Shown here piece by piece: positions 7,422 to 15,106 of a DNA stretch of 64,000 nt (its first letter is position 1; every line of letters begins with the position of its first letter). The position numbers and the translations under genes are program-made. The stretch covers positions 248,001 to 312,000 of the forward strand of contig NZ_BMQY01000001.1 of NCBI RefSeq assembly GCF_014648355.1, in the 5' to 3' direction. The stretch is from Couchioplanes azureus (lineage in GTDB: Bacteria > Actinomycetota > Actinomycetes > Mycobacteriales > Micromonosporaceae). Under the pieces are notes generated by a model. That model had not been told where the DNA came from. It searched no databases and was given only the letters and a program-made list of their open reading frames with translations.

Positions 7422-8876
7422 TCAGGTGATGACGTGGGGGACGAAGTTGCAGCGGTCCTTGGTGACCAGGCCGTCGGTGCCGAGGCCTTCGCGGATGCCC
7501 ATGCCGGCCGGTTCGCCGTCGATGAGCCAGGCGCCGACGACCGGGTGGACCGTGCCTTCCAGGCCGTCGAACGACGGCAGTTCCAGCAGCTCCTGGACCA
7601 CGTAGCGGCCGTCCGCGCCGTACTCCGACGGGTTGTCGGCGATGGTCACGCCGTCCTTCACCAGGGTGACCGAGCCGCCTTCGCGACCCCAGACCGGCTT
7701 CTTCGCGTACGAGGTGAGCCGGGCCGCCGCCGAGGACTCGGCGAAGTAGGCGGGCAGCAGATACTTGCCCCGCTCGGGGTCGTCGCCGAAGAGCTTCCAG
7801 AGGACCGGGAGGATGGCCTTGTTGCCGAGCAGGGCCGCCTTGTAGGGCGGTTCGATCCAGACCGTGCCGCGCTTCGCCGGGTCGGCCATGTTCCGGAAGA
7901 AGGCCTTGCCGCCCTCCTCGTTCCAGAACCATTCCCACGGGTACAGCATGAAGATCACGTCGATGGGCTCGGCCTTGTGTTCCTGGCCGGGGGCCGGGAC
8001 GAAGAGGACCCGGTCGCCGGCGACGTCCCAGCCGATCTGGCTCATGGCGATGAGCTCGACCGGGAAACCGGCTTCCTCCGCCGTGGCCATCAGGTACGCG
8101 ACGTTCATCCGGTCCTCGCCGGTCGTCTCGCTCGTCTCGTACGCGAAGAAGATCTTGGGTTTCTCGGGCAGCCAGGGCCGGGCCTCGCGGAGCTTGGCGA
8201 TGTTGCGCCGCCACGCGCCCGGGTTGGCCGGCTCGCCACCCGAGGCCTCCCAGCCGACCAGGCGGTCGTGCAGCGAGTTCCACTGCCGCCAGGGGTGCTG
8301 GGTCACGCCGGTCTGGTCCATCCAGTGCCACTGGACGACCGCGGCCTCGACCAGGGACGTCGGCGTCTGCGCGTTGTACTCCAGCAGGCGGGGCACGCTG
8401 CCCGCGCCGTTGTACCAGAGGTCGAAGCGGCCGTAGATGCTCGGCGAGAAGTCCGGCGTCTGCACCGGCAGGCGGCCGTCCGGGTCCTTGTCGTGGTGGG
8501 TCCAGGTCTCCGGGTCGTCGTCGAACCAGGTACGGATGATCTGCTCGTGGGTGTATTCCGGGATGCCGATCCGGGTCAGGAAGCAGGTCTCCGGGGTGCA
8601 CACCGAGGCGAAATAGCCGTCGCGGCGGCCCTGCGGGGTGCGCCGCGGGCACTGCTGGACCATCCAGTCGCCGGCCTCGAGGCACATGCTGTTGAGGGCG
8701 GTGGTGGCCGCCTCCAGCTCCTCGATCTCCGCCTCGGTGAAGTCGTAGTACGGCCCCTCCTGCCAGTACGAGATCATCGTCCCGTCGGGCAGTTCGGTGT
8801 CGTTGTAGGTCAGCCCGAGGCTGTAGTTGGTGAGCCGCCAGCCGTCGCGGACCGGCCCGTACGGGATCCGTCGCAA
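7422..8876 (-). CDS. Glutathionylspermidine synthase-like ATP-grasp protein (YgiC/YjfC type)
   Basis: A 484-residue protein of the GSP_synth/YgiC group, related to the C-terminal synthetase domain of glutathionylspermidine synthase. These ATP-grasp proteins are thought to form an amide bond through an acyl-phosphate, but the YgiC substrate is unknown. Recognisable stretches are LTYNDTELPDGTMISYWQEG, YGRFDLWYNG with LLEYNAQTPTSLVE, VIFMLYPWEWFWNE and the C-terminal RYVVQELLELPSF. A TTG start at 8876 is only 2 bases after the stop of the lipoprotein gene, so translation is probably coupled. Actinobacteria make mycothiol rather than glutathione, so a true glutathionylspermidine product is unlikely. 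Confidence 0.85.
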   Translation of the reverse strand: MRRIPYGPVRDGWRLTNYSLGLTYNDTELPDGTMISYWQEGPYYDFTEAEIEELEAATTALNSMCLEAGDWMVQQCPRRTPQGRRDGYFASVCTPETCFLTRIGIPEYTHEQIIRTWFDDDPETWTHHDKDPDGRLPVQTPDFSPSIYGRFDLWYNGAGSVPRLLEYNAQTPTSLVEAAVVQWHWMDQTGVTQHPWRQWNSLHDRLVGWEASGGEPANPGAWRRNIAKLREARPWLPEKPKIFFAYETSETTGEDRMNVAYLMATAEEAGFPVELIAMSQIGWDVAGDRVLFVPAPGQEHKAEPIDVIFMLYPWEWFWNEEGGKAFFRNMADPAKRGTVWIEPPYKAALLGNKAILPVLWKLFGDDPERGKYLLPAYFAESSAAARLTSYAKKPVWGREGGSVTLVKDGVTIADNPSEYGADGRYVVQELLELPSFDGLEGTVHPVVGAWLIDGEPAGMGIREGLGTDGLVTKDRCNFVPHVIT

Positions 8877-8878
8877 GC

Positions 8879-9277
8879 TCAGCCGCCCGACTTGCCGGAC
8901 GAGCCGCTGCCGCCCTTGCCGACGACGCTGGTCTTGATGGTGCCGTTGCTGATCCGGCCGGTCGACGGCAGGCCGAAGGACGACCGCGCGGCCTTGTCGT
9001 TGTAGGCGAACTTCGAGCCGCCCGCGGGCAGCTTGGAACCGACCGGGTAGCCGGAGCGGTAGCCCGACGAGTGCCAGATGAAGAACCCGCCGCCACCGCC
9101 ACCGTCGTTGTCGTCGTCGCAGTAGTCCTCGTCGACGATGACGCCGTTCTCGTCGGCGCAGTAGAAGCCCTCGTCCTGGTACTCGTCGCCGTTGTCGCAG
9201 GCCGCCGCGCCGCCCGCGGCCAGCAGCAGGAACGTGCTGGTCAGAGCCACGCTACGAGAGCTCATCCGTCGATTCAC
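8879..9277 (-). CDS. YgiB-like Asp/Gly-rich lipoprotein
   Basis: A 132-residue predicted lipoprotein. The signal peptide has a basic N-region, a Leu/Ala core and a lipobox ending AAAC (Cys at ~27). The mature part starts with an acidic Cys-containing stretch (FYCADENGVIVDEDYC), a run of six glycines, then an aromatic segment (FFIWHSSGY) and a Ser/Gly-rich tail. The order acidic-Cys / Gly-rich / aromatic / Ser-Gly tail is like E. coli YgiB (DUF1190), encoded next to ygiC, and the gene here precedes a YgiC-like gene by 2 bp. GTG 9277 has GGAGAAG 7 bases upstream. The homology call rests on architecture and context rather than close sequence match. Confidence 0.7.
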   Translation of the reverse strand: MNRRMSSRSVALTSTFLLLAAGGAAACDNGDEYQDEGFYCADENGVIVDEDYCDDDNDGGGGGGFFIWHSSGYRSGYPVGSKLPAGGSKFAYNDKAARSSFGLPSTGRISNGTIKTSVVGKGGSGSSGKSGG

Positions 9278-9350
9278 AGTCGGCTTCTCCGCCCTTTCCC
9301 TCGATCGGGGTCGCACCATCAGTTGTAGCGACCCCGATCAAGACAGGGTG

Positions 9351-10109
9351 CTACGCGCGCGGCCCGCCGGCCACGTAGATCACCTGGCCGGAGACGAACC
9401 CCGCTCCGTCACTGACCAGGAAGGATACGGTGTTCGCCACGTCTTCGGGACGGCCCGCGCGGCCGACCGGGATCTGACTGATCGCCGCCTTGGTGAAGTC
9501 CTCGAAGCTCATCCCGACGCGTGCGGCGGTGGCGGCGGTCATGTCGGTGGCGATGAAGCCCGGGGCGACCGCGTTCGCGGTGATGCCGAAGCGGCCCAGC
9601 TCGAAGGCCAGGGTCTTGGTGAAACCCTGGATGCCGGCCTTGGCGGCGGCGTAGTTGGCCTGACCGCGGTTGCCGAGCGCGGACGTGCTGGACAGGCTGA
9701 CGATGCGGCCCCAGCCGGCGTCGACCATGTGCTTCTGCACCGCGCGGCTGAACAGGAACGCGCCGCGCAGGTGGACCGCCATGACGGTCTCCCAGTCGTC
9801 GTCGCTCATCTTGAACAGCAGGTTGTCGCGCAGGACTCCGGCGTTGTTGACCAGGACGGTCGGCGGGCCGAGCTCGGTGACGACCCGCTCCACCGCGGCC
9901 GTGACCTGGGCCGGGTCCGACACGTCGGCGCCGACGGCGAGGGCGGTGCCGCCCGCGTCGCTGATCGTCTTGACCGTCTCCGCGCACGCGGCCTCGTCGA
10001 GGTCGACGACTGCCACGGCCATGCCGTCGGCGGCGAGCTTGCGCGCGGTCGCCGCGCCGATGCCGCGCGCGGCTCCGGTGACGATGGCTACCCGACTCGG
10101 CTGGGTCAT
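9351..10109 (-). CDS. 3-oxoacyl-ACP reductase-like short-chain dehydrogenase
   Basis: A 252-residue classical SDR, FabG-like. It has the nucleotide-binding TGAARGIG, the structural VNNAG, a catalytic Ser in LSSTSALG and the Tyr-Lys pair in YAAAKAG, ending with the FabG-type FVSGQVIYVAGG. Such enzymes use NAD(P)H to reduce 3-ketoacyl thioesters, though many are general alcohol dehydrogenases. ATG 10109 is used because GGGAGG lies about 7 bases upstream; an upstream in-frame ATG lacks a site. It is monocistronic here, with no acyl carrier protein or fatty-acid genes nearby, so the role in lipid synthesis is not certain. Confidence 0.88.
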   Translation of the reverse strand: MTQPSRVAIVTGAARGIGAATARKLAADGMAVAVVDLDEAACAETVKTISDAGGTALAVGADVSDPAQVTAAVERVVTELGPPTVLVNNAGVLRDNLLFKMSDDDWETVMAVHLRGAFLFSRAVQKHMVDAGWGRIVSLSSTSALGNRGQANYAAAKAGIQGFTKTLAFELGRFGITANAVAPGFIATDMTAATAARVGMSFEDFTKAAISQIPVGRAGRPEDVANTVSFLVSDGAGFVSGQVIYVAGGPRA

Positions 10110-10173
10110 TCCTGGGCCTCCCACAGTTGAACCGCAGTGATCGGCCGACTCTAACCCAGTTGTTACCGGTGAG

Positions 10174-11820
10174 TTAGGGCTTGCGGCACAGCCTGATCCA
10201 GCGGTATCCGTACCCCTTGATCGGCAGCGCGTCGAGTTTGCCGGGGTCGGGATACTCGCTGTCGGCCAGGACGTCGTTGGGGAACTCCGCCTCCGGTTCG
10301 AGCGTGCCGAGGTCCACGACGCCGTCGTCCGGGCCCAGATTGTGCAGGAAGAGCATGGTTCCGGTGTGGTCGTCCGCGCGGTGCACGAGCACCCCGGGCG
10401 GCGCCGGGACGTCGACGTGCGTGCAGGTGCCGCTGCCGACCTCGGGCGCCTCCCGCAAGGTCCGGATCATCCGCTCGAACCAGGACAGCAGCGACGTGGG
10501 GTCGTGCCGCTGGAGCGTGACGTTGACCTGCTCGTAGCCGTACTGCGGGTCGGACACCATCGGGCGGACGAGGTCGCCGGGTGCCGCGGTGGAGAAGCCG
10601 CCGTTGGGCAGGGAAGACCATTGCATCGGCGTACGGATGGCGTCGCGTCCCCGCTGCGAGAGGTCGTCGCCCATGCCGATCTCCTCGCCGTAGCGCAGCA
10701 CCGGCGTGCCGCGCAGGCTGAACTGCAGCGCGTACGCCAGCTCGATGCGCCGCCGGTCGCCGCCGAGCATCGGGGCCAGCCGGCGCCGGATGCCCCGGCC
10801 GTAGAGCTGCATCTCCTCGTCCGGGCCGAACGCGGCGAAGACGTCGCCGCGCTGCTCGGCGGTGAGCCGGGAGAGGTCGACCTCGTCGTGGTTGCGCAGG
10901 AACGTCGCCCACTGGCCGCCGGACGGCAGGGCCGGCGCCTCCCGCAGCGCCTCGATGATCGGCTCGGGGTTGCGGCGGGCCAGGGCGAGCATCAGCCGGC
11001 CGTTGAGCATGAAGTCGAAGAGCATGTGGATGCGGTTCGACGAGCCGGAGGCGTCGCCGAAGAAGTGCTTGAGCTGGTCCGGCTCCACGTTGGCCTCGGC
11101 CAGCAGCACCGCGTCACCCTTACGCCACTGGATGTGCTGGCGCAGGTCGGTGAGGAACCCCAGATCCTTCGGCGACGCCGGGTTGCCCGGCTCGGTCTGC
11201 TCGATGATGAACGGCACCGCGTCCATCCGGAAACCGGCGACGCCCAGCTGCAGCCAGAACGCGCAGATCTTCTTGATCTCCTCGCGGACCCGCGGGTTGG
11301 CGATGTTGAGGTCCGGCTGGAACTTGTAGAACCGGTGGTAGTACCACTGCTTGGCGGTCCGGTCGTAGGTCCAGGTCTCGTCCTGCTCGCCGGGGAAGAC
11401 CATGCCCTGGTGCCGGTCCGGCGGCGGGGTCTCGGACCAGACGTACCAGTCACGGTACGGCGAGTCCGGCGACGAACGCGCCGACTGGAACCACGGGTGC
11501 CGGTCCGACGTGTGGTTGACGACCAGGTCGATGATCACCTTGATGCCCCGGTTGCCCGCCTGGTGCAGCAGCTCGGCGAAGTCGCCCAGGGTGCCGAACC
11601 GGGGGTCGACGTTGTAGAAGTCCTCGACGTCGTACCCGTCGTCGCGGTTGGGCGACGGGTGGATGGGGTTGAGCCACAGACAGGTGATGCCCAGCCGGGC
11701 GAGATAGTCGAGCCGCCCGATCAGCCCGCGGATGTCGCCGACACCGTCGCCGTCGGAGTCCGCGTACGTGTCGATGTCCAGGCAGTAGATGACCGCCTTC
11801 TCGTACCACCGGTCGCTCAT
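10174..11820 (-). CDS. GH13 alpha-amylase family protein, trehalose-synthase-like
   Basis: A 548-residue GH13 enzyme. It opens as trehalose synthases do (WYEKAVIYCLDIDTYADSDG), keeps the calcium/barrel motif VIIDLVVNHTS, the nucleophile region GFRMDAVPF, the general acid LLAEANV and the transition-state Asp FLRNHDEVDL. The family interconverts or hydrolyses alpha-glucans; the closest type by these motifs is TreS (maltose to trehalose). Fixed differences such as LDIDTYADSDG instead of VDVKTFADSNG mean substrate specificity is open. The start overlaps the preceding membrane-protein gene by 4 bp, making it the third gene of a PadR operon. There is no signal peptide, so it is cytoplasmic. Confidence 0.85.
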   Translation of the reverse strand: MSDRWYEKAVIYCLDIDTYADSDGDGVGDIRGLIGRLDYLARLGITCLWLNPIHPSPNRDDGYDVEDFYNVDPRFGTLGDFAELLHQAGNRGIKVIIDLVVNHTSDRHPWFQSARSSPDSPYRDWYVWSETPPPDRHQGMVFPGEQDETWTYDRTAKQWYYHRFYKFQPDLNIANPRVREEIKKICAFWLQLGVAGFRMDAVPFIIEQTEPGNPASPKDLGFLTDLRQHIQWRKGDAVLLAEANVEPDQLKHFFGDASGSSNRIHMLFDFMLNGRLMLALARRNPEPIIEALREAPALPSGGQWATFLRNHDEVDLSRLTAEQRGDVFAAFGPDEEMQLYGRGIRRRLAPMLGGDRRRIELAYALQFSLRGTPVLRYGEEIGMGDDLSQRGRDAIRTPMQWSSLPNGGFSTAAPGDLVRPMVSDPQYGYEQVNVTLQRHDPTSLLSWFERMIRTLREAPEVGSGTCTHVDVPAPPGVLVHRADDHTGTMLFLHNLGPDDGVVDLGTLEPEAEFPNDVLADSEYPDPGKLDALPIKGYGYRWIRLCRKP

Positions 11821-12821
11821 GCCCCGGCTATGTCACCTGGGCGCCCGCGCCGGAAACATCGCCGGGCCGCTTCCCACCCACCGAGGACGGCCAGCGCCGC
11901 CAGCGCGGGCAGGCCGACCAGAAAGAGCGCCTGCGTCAGCACGACGTTCCCGCCGGTCATCTCCAGCACCCAGTGCATGCCCGCGGCGCCGGCGTACCGC
12001 TCCTGCGCGAACGGCACCGCGAGGACCGCCGCAAACGTGACGGCGAGGCGCCGGCGAACCCGAGGGCCGGCCCGCCACAGCCCGGCCGTCAGAGCGGCTC
12101 CGGCCGTCGCATAGCCCGCCGCTACATAGACGGCGGCCGAATGACCGAGGGGCGCGTAACCGAACGGGATCTCGGAGGACAGCACCGTGGCGGCACCGGC
12201 CAGGCCGATGGCGCCGAAGGCGAGGGCCACGCCGCGGCGGCCCAGCACCGCGGTTGCCGTCCGTCCCCGACGCGCCAGCGTGAGCAGCACCGCGGTCAGC
12301 GGGGCGAGAAGAATCAGCCACCCCGTGTCGATCCAGAGCCACCCGTAGCTTCTGACGACGATGAGGCCGAACTCGATCACGGTCGCGGCGAGCGCCATGC
12401 CGGCCGCCGTACGCCGGAGCCCGGTAAGGGCGGCGACCACCACCACCGTCCAGGCTACGACCCGCAGTGCCGGGTCGATCGAGAGAAGGCGCGCGACCGT
12501 GAGCTCCTGTCCCCACTGCGCGAGGCCCCACAGATACCAGACCAGCCGCCGGGCGGCCACTGCCGCGAGGATGCCGGCGGTGAGCACGCCGACCACGGCT
12601 GCGGTGTCGCGCCAGCCGGGGCCGCGCAGTCCCGCGCCACCGCGGGCGGTCCGGGCGGCGAGGCCGGACCAGAGCAGGTCGGCGGCCTCGGCAAGGGTGG
12701 GCCGGCGGCGGCCGGGCTCCGCGCCCGCCAGGAGGACGCCGATCATTTCTTCCTCGTAGGCGAGCCGGTGCTCCCGGGGGTAGACCGCCAGCAGCCGCCG
12801 GTAGTGGTCCTCGAGCGTCAT
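11817..12821 (-). CDS. Polytopic membrane protein with cytoplasmic N-terminal domain
   Basis: A 334-residue protein. The first ~70 residues are soluble, with HYRRLLAVYPREHRLAYEEEMIGVLL, a pattern common in proteins encoded beside PadR regulators. About eight hydrophobic segments follow. There is no catalytic signature. It overlaps both neighbours by 4 bp (PadR upstream, GH13 downstream). By family precedent, such proteins may be membrane sensors or drug-response proteins repressed by the adjacent PadR; that is inference. Confidence 0.75.
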   Translation of the reverse strand: MTLEDHYRRLLAVYPREHRLAYEEEMIGVLLAGAEPGRRRPTLAEAADLLWSGLAARTARGGAGLRGPGWRDTAAVVGVLTAGILAAVAARRLVWYLWGLAQWGQELTVARLLSIDPALRVVAWTVVVVAALTGLRRTAAGMALAATVIEFGLIVVRSYGWLWIDTGWLILLAPLTAVLLTLARRGRTATAVLGRRGVALAFGAIGLAGAATVLSSEIPFGYAPLGHSAAVYVAAGYATAGAALTAGLWRAGPRVRRRLAVTFAAVLAVPFAQERYAGAAGMHWVLEMTGGNVVLTQALFLVGLPALAALAVLGGWEAARRCFRRGRPGDIAGA

Positions 12822-13162
12822 GAGAACGCCGTACCCGGCTGGTGGCGGGCGCGCAGGCGGTTCTCGGCGAGGGTGGCCTGGGTGCGCAGGCGGCTGGTCT
12901 CCGCGGCGAGCCGCTTCTCGCCGAGCCCGGTGAGGCGGTAGTAGCGGCGCAGGCGGGACTGCACGATCTCCTCCCGGTCCACTTCCAGGAGACCTTCGCC
13001 GCGCAGCCGGTCGAGGGCGGCGTACAGCGTGCCGGCGCGCAGCCGGACCCGGCCGTCCGTCATCCTCGCCACGTCCTCGATGACGGCGTATCCGTGTTGC
13101 GGGCCCGCGGCGAGCGCGGTGAGCACGAGGAAGGTCGGCTCCCGCATCGGTGTGTCGGTCAC
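12818..13162 (-). CDS. PadR family transcriptional regulator
   Basis: A 114-residue winged-helix repressor with the typical PadR core: FLVLTALAAGPQHGYAVIEDV, a Gly-rich TLYAALDRLRGEGLL recognition region and the YYRLTGLGEKRLA wing. The C-terminal helix probably dimerises. GTG 13162 is used; ATG 13147 is an alternative, and both have weak ribosome sites, so the mRNA may be nearly leaderless. It heads a three-gene overlapping operon (PadR, membrane protein, GH13 enzyme). A 7-7-7 palindrome just upstream is the likely autoregulatory site. Confidence 0.9.
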   Translation of the reverse strand: MTDTPMREPTFLVLTALAAGPQHGYAVIEDVARMTDGRVRLRAGTLYAALDRLRGEGLLEVDREEIVQSRLRRYYRLTGLGEKRLAAETSRLRTQATLAENRLRARHQPGTAFS

Positions 13163-13171
13163 AGCGCGATC

Positions 13172-13192
13172 ATATACCGATTACAGGTATAT
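13172..13192. promoter_or_regulatory. Candidate PadR operator palindrome
   Basis: A perfect inverted repeat, ATATACC - 7 bp - GGTATAT, stands in the 92-bp gap between the divergent PadR and DedA genes, 10 bp from the PadR start. AT-rich dyads of this size are typical PadR targets. Confidence 0.6.
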
Positions 13193-13254
13193 ACGTGAGG
13201 CGATTCGTACTGTGGGAGCCGGGTATGTGGTCTCGATCCTTCGAAGGAGCGTTG

Positions 13255-13893
13255 ATGAGCGATCCCGGCAGCCTCGGTGGCCTCACCGGGTGGGTGGCGT
13301 CCGTGATCGACTCGCTCGGCGAGCTCGGCGTCGGCCTGCTCGTCGCGCTGGAGAACCTGGTTCCGCCGATCCCGAGCGAGATCGTCCTGTCCATGGCGGG
13401 CTTCCTGGCGAACCAGGGACGGGTCAGCCTGGTCCTCGTGACGCTCGCGGCCACGGCCGGCTCGGTGGGCGGCGCCCTCCTGCTGTACTGGCTGGGGTAC
13501 GCGCTCAGCGAGGACCGGCTGCGCCGCTGGCTCGACCGGATCCCGCTGGTCGACGCGGACGACCTGGACACCGCGGACCGGTGGTTCGAGCGGCACGCGG
13601 GTGCGGCGGTGCTGTTCGGCCGGATGGCCCCGGTGGTGCGCAGCCTCGTCAGCATCCCGGCCGGCGCCAACCACATGCCGCTCGGCCGGTTCGTCGTCTT
13701 CACCACGCTGGGCAGCGGCATCTGGAACTGCCTCTTCGTCGGCGCCGGGTACGCGCTCGGTTCGCGCTGGCAGGACGTCGAGCGCTACAGCCACTGGTTC
13801 GACTACGCGATCTGGACGCTGATCGTTCTCGCCGTGGGCGGCTGGGTGGTCAAGAAGGTGCGCAAGCGGCGGCGCGCGGCCGCGAATCGGTGA
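13255..13893 (+). CDS. DedA family membrane protein
   Basis: A 212-residue DedA/SNARE-associated-family protein, thought to be a lipid or undecaprenyl-phosphate transporter/flippase in the cytoplasmic membrane. It shows the family signature ENLVPPIPSEIVLSMAGF, a Gly-rich helix (AATAGSVGGALLLYWLGY) and the motif FGRMAPVVRSLVSIPAGANHM with the conserved acidic/Arg pattern, then a C-terminal membrane helix and a basic tail. ATG 13255 has GAAGGAG 5 bases upstream. It diverges from the PadR operon across the palindrome at 13172 and could also be under PadR control. Confidence 0.9.
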   Translation: MSDPGSLGGLTGWVASVIDSLGELGVGLLVALENLVPPIPSEIVLSMAGFLANQGRVSLVLVTLAATAGSVGGALLLYWLGYALSEDRLRRWLDRIPLVDADDLDTADRWFERHAGAAVLFGRMAPVVRSLVSIPAGANHMPLGRFVVFTTLGSGIWNCLFVGAGYALGSRWQDVERYSHWFDYAIWTLIVLAVGGWVVKKVRKRRRAAANR

Positions 13894-13921
13894 GATCCAC
13901 GGCCGCGCGCGGGCGTACGGG

Positions 13922-15091
13922 TCAGAAGCCGGCGCTGATCCGGGTGAACTCCCAGTCGTCCTGGGCGATGCCGCTGCAGTGCGAGACCACTCCGCCGCCC
14001 GGGCAGGGCCGGTCCCGGTTGACCGCCCAGAAGGTGAAGCGGGCCAGGCCCCGGCTCTTCGCGTAGTCGCGGATCCGGGTCCACGTCTGCGGCGTGGTGA
14101 GCTCCTGCTGGTCGGAGAGGCCGTTCATGCCGGAGATGCCCAGGTGGCTGTACGCCTGCGCGTCGTTCCAGCCGAACGTCGACTTGAGCAGGTTCTTCAG
14201 GCCCTCGGAGGCGTTGACCGTGCTGGCGTACATGTCGGCGCCGCCGCCGAAGTCGAACGGCATCTGGGTGAAGATGTCGATGTTGGCGCCGAGCGCCTTG
14301 GCCTGCTGGACCAGGCGGGTGCCGTAGTAGTTGGGCCCGGTCGTGGTGGTGCCGAAGGTCAGGATCGTCTTCACCGACGGGTTGCGCTGCTTGACGATCT
14401 TCAGGGCGTTGAGGATGCGGTCCTGGACCACGGTGTTCTCGAACTCGTCGGTGTTCTCGATGTCGATGTCGATCGCCTTGAGCCCGAACGTGTCGATCAC
14501 CCGCTGGTACGCCCCCGCGAGCGCCTCCGGCGTCGGGCAGTTCGGCCCCAGCTTGTTGCCCTGCCAGCCGCCGATGGAGGGCACCACGCTGCCCCCGGCC
14601 GCCTTGATCGCGTTGATCGTGCTCTCGTGCACGCCGCCGGTCAGGCCGCTCTCGCCGTCCCAGACCGGGTTGCAGCCGTTGGCCAGGACGAAGGCGATGG
14701 TGAAGGCCTTGATGCCGGTGGCGTTCATGACCATCGACGGCGCCGGCGGGTTGCCCCAGCCCGGGTAGAGGTACGGCGATGACGCCATCTTGCCGCCGGT
14801 GGGCGGCGCCGGGTCGGTGGGCGGCGGCGTGGTGCCACCGCAGGTCCCGTTGTCGGCCCAGACGTCCCATTGACCACTGTGGGTGGCCGGGCTCTCGTTC
14901 TGGGTCCACCATTTCGCGGTGTAGTTGTGGCCGGACTGGGAGGCCGTCATGCCCTGGGTGTAGACCGCGCCGGCGCTCCACGCGGGAGCACAGGCCACGG
15001 CGGCGCTGGACGCGGTGATCGGGACGAGCGCGGCGGCGGTGCCGGTCAGGGCCACGGCGAGGGCGGCCAGGAACCTCATTCTCAGCTTCAT
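13922..15091 (-). CDS. Secreted chitinase, CBM5/12 plus GH18
   Basis: A 389-residue secreted glycoside hydrolase. Order: Sec signal peptide (~30 residues), a chitin-binding CBM5/12 module (~32-90, with AKWWTQNESPATHSGQWD), a short Pro/Thr linker and a GH18 domain from ~105. The catalytic strand reads AIDIDIENTDEF, a shortened form of DxxDxDxE ending in the acid Glu, preceded by VVPSIGGWQG. This resembles the small bacterial GH18 group rather than ChiA types. GGAGAA lies 7 bases upstream of ATG 15091. It starts 15 bp after the second chitinase and is probably cotranscribed with it. Confidence 0.9.
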   Translation of the reverse strand: MKLRMRFLAALAVALTGTAAALVPITASSAAVACAPAWSAGAVYTQGMTASQSGHNYTAKWWTQNESPATHSGQWDVWADNGTCGGTTPPPTDPAPPTGGKMASSPYLYPGWGNPPAPSMVMNATGIKAFTIAFVLANGCNPVWDGESGLTGGVHESTINAIKAAGGSVVPSIGGWQGNKLGPNCPTPEALAGAYQRVIDTFGLKAIDIDIENTDEFENTVVQDRILNALKIVKQRNPSVKTILTFGTTTTGPNYYGTRLVQQAKALGANIDIFTQMPFDFGGGADMYASTVNASEGLKNLLKSTFGWNDAQAYSHLGISGMNGLSDQQELTTPQTWTRIRDYAKSRGLARFTFWAVNRDRPCPGGGVVSHCSGIAQDDWEFTRISAGF

Positions 15092-15106
15092 GGGGGTGTT
15101 CTCCGC

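Noticed and set aside
7272..9005. 577-codon plus-strand ORF
   Set aside because: Shadow of the ATP-grasp gene on the opposite strand.
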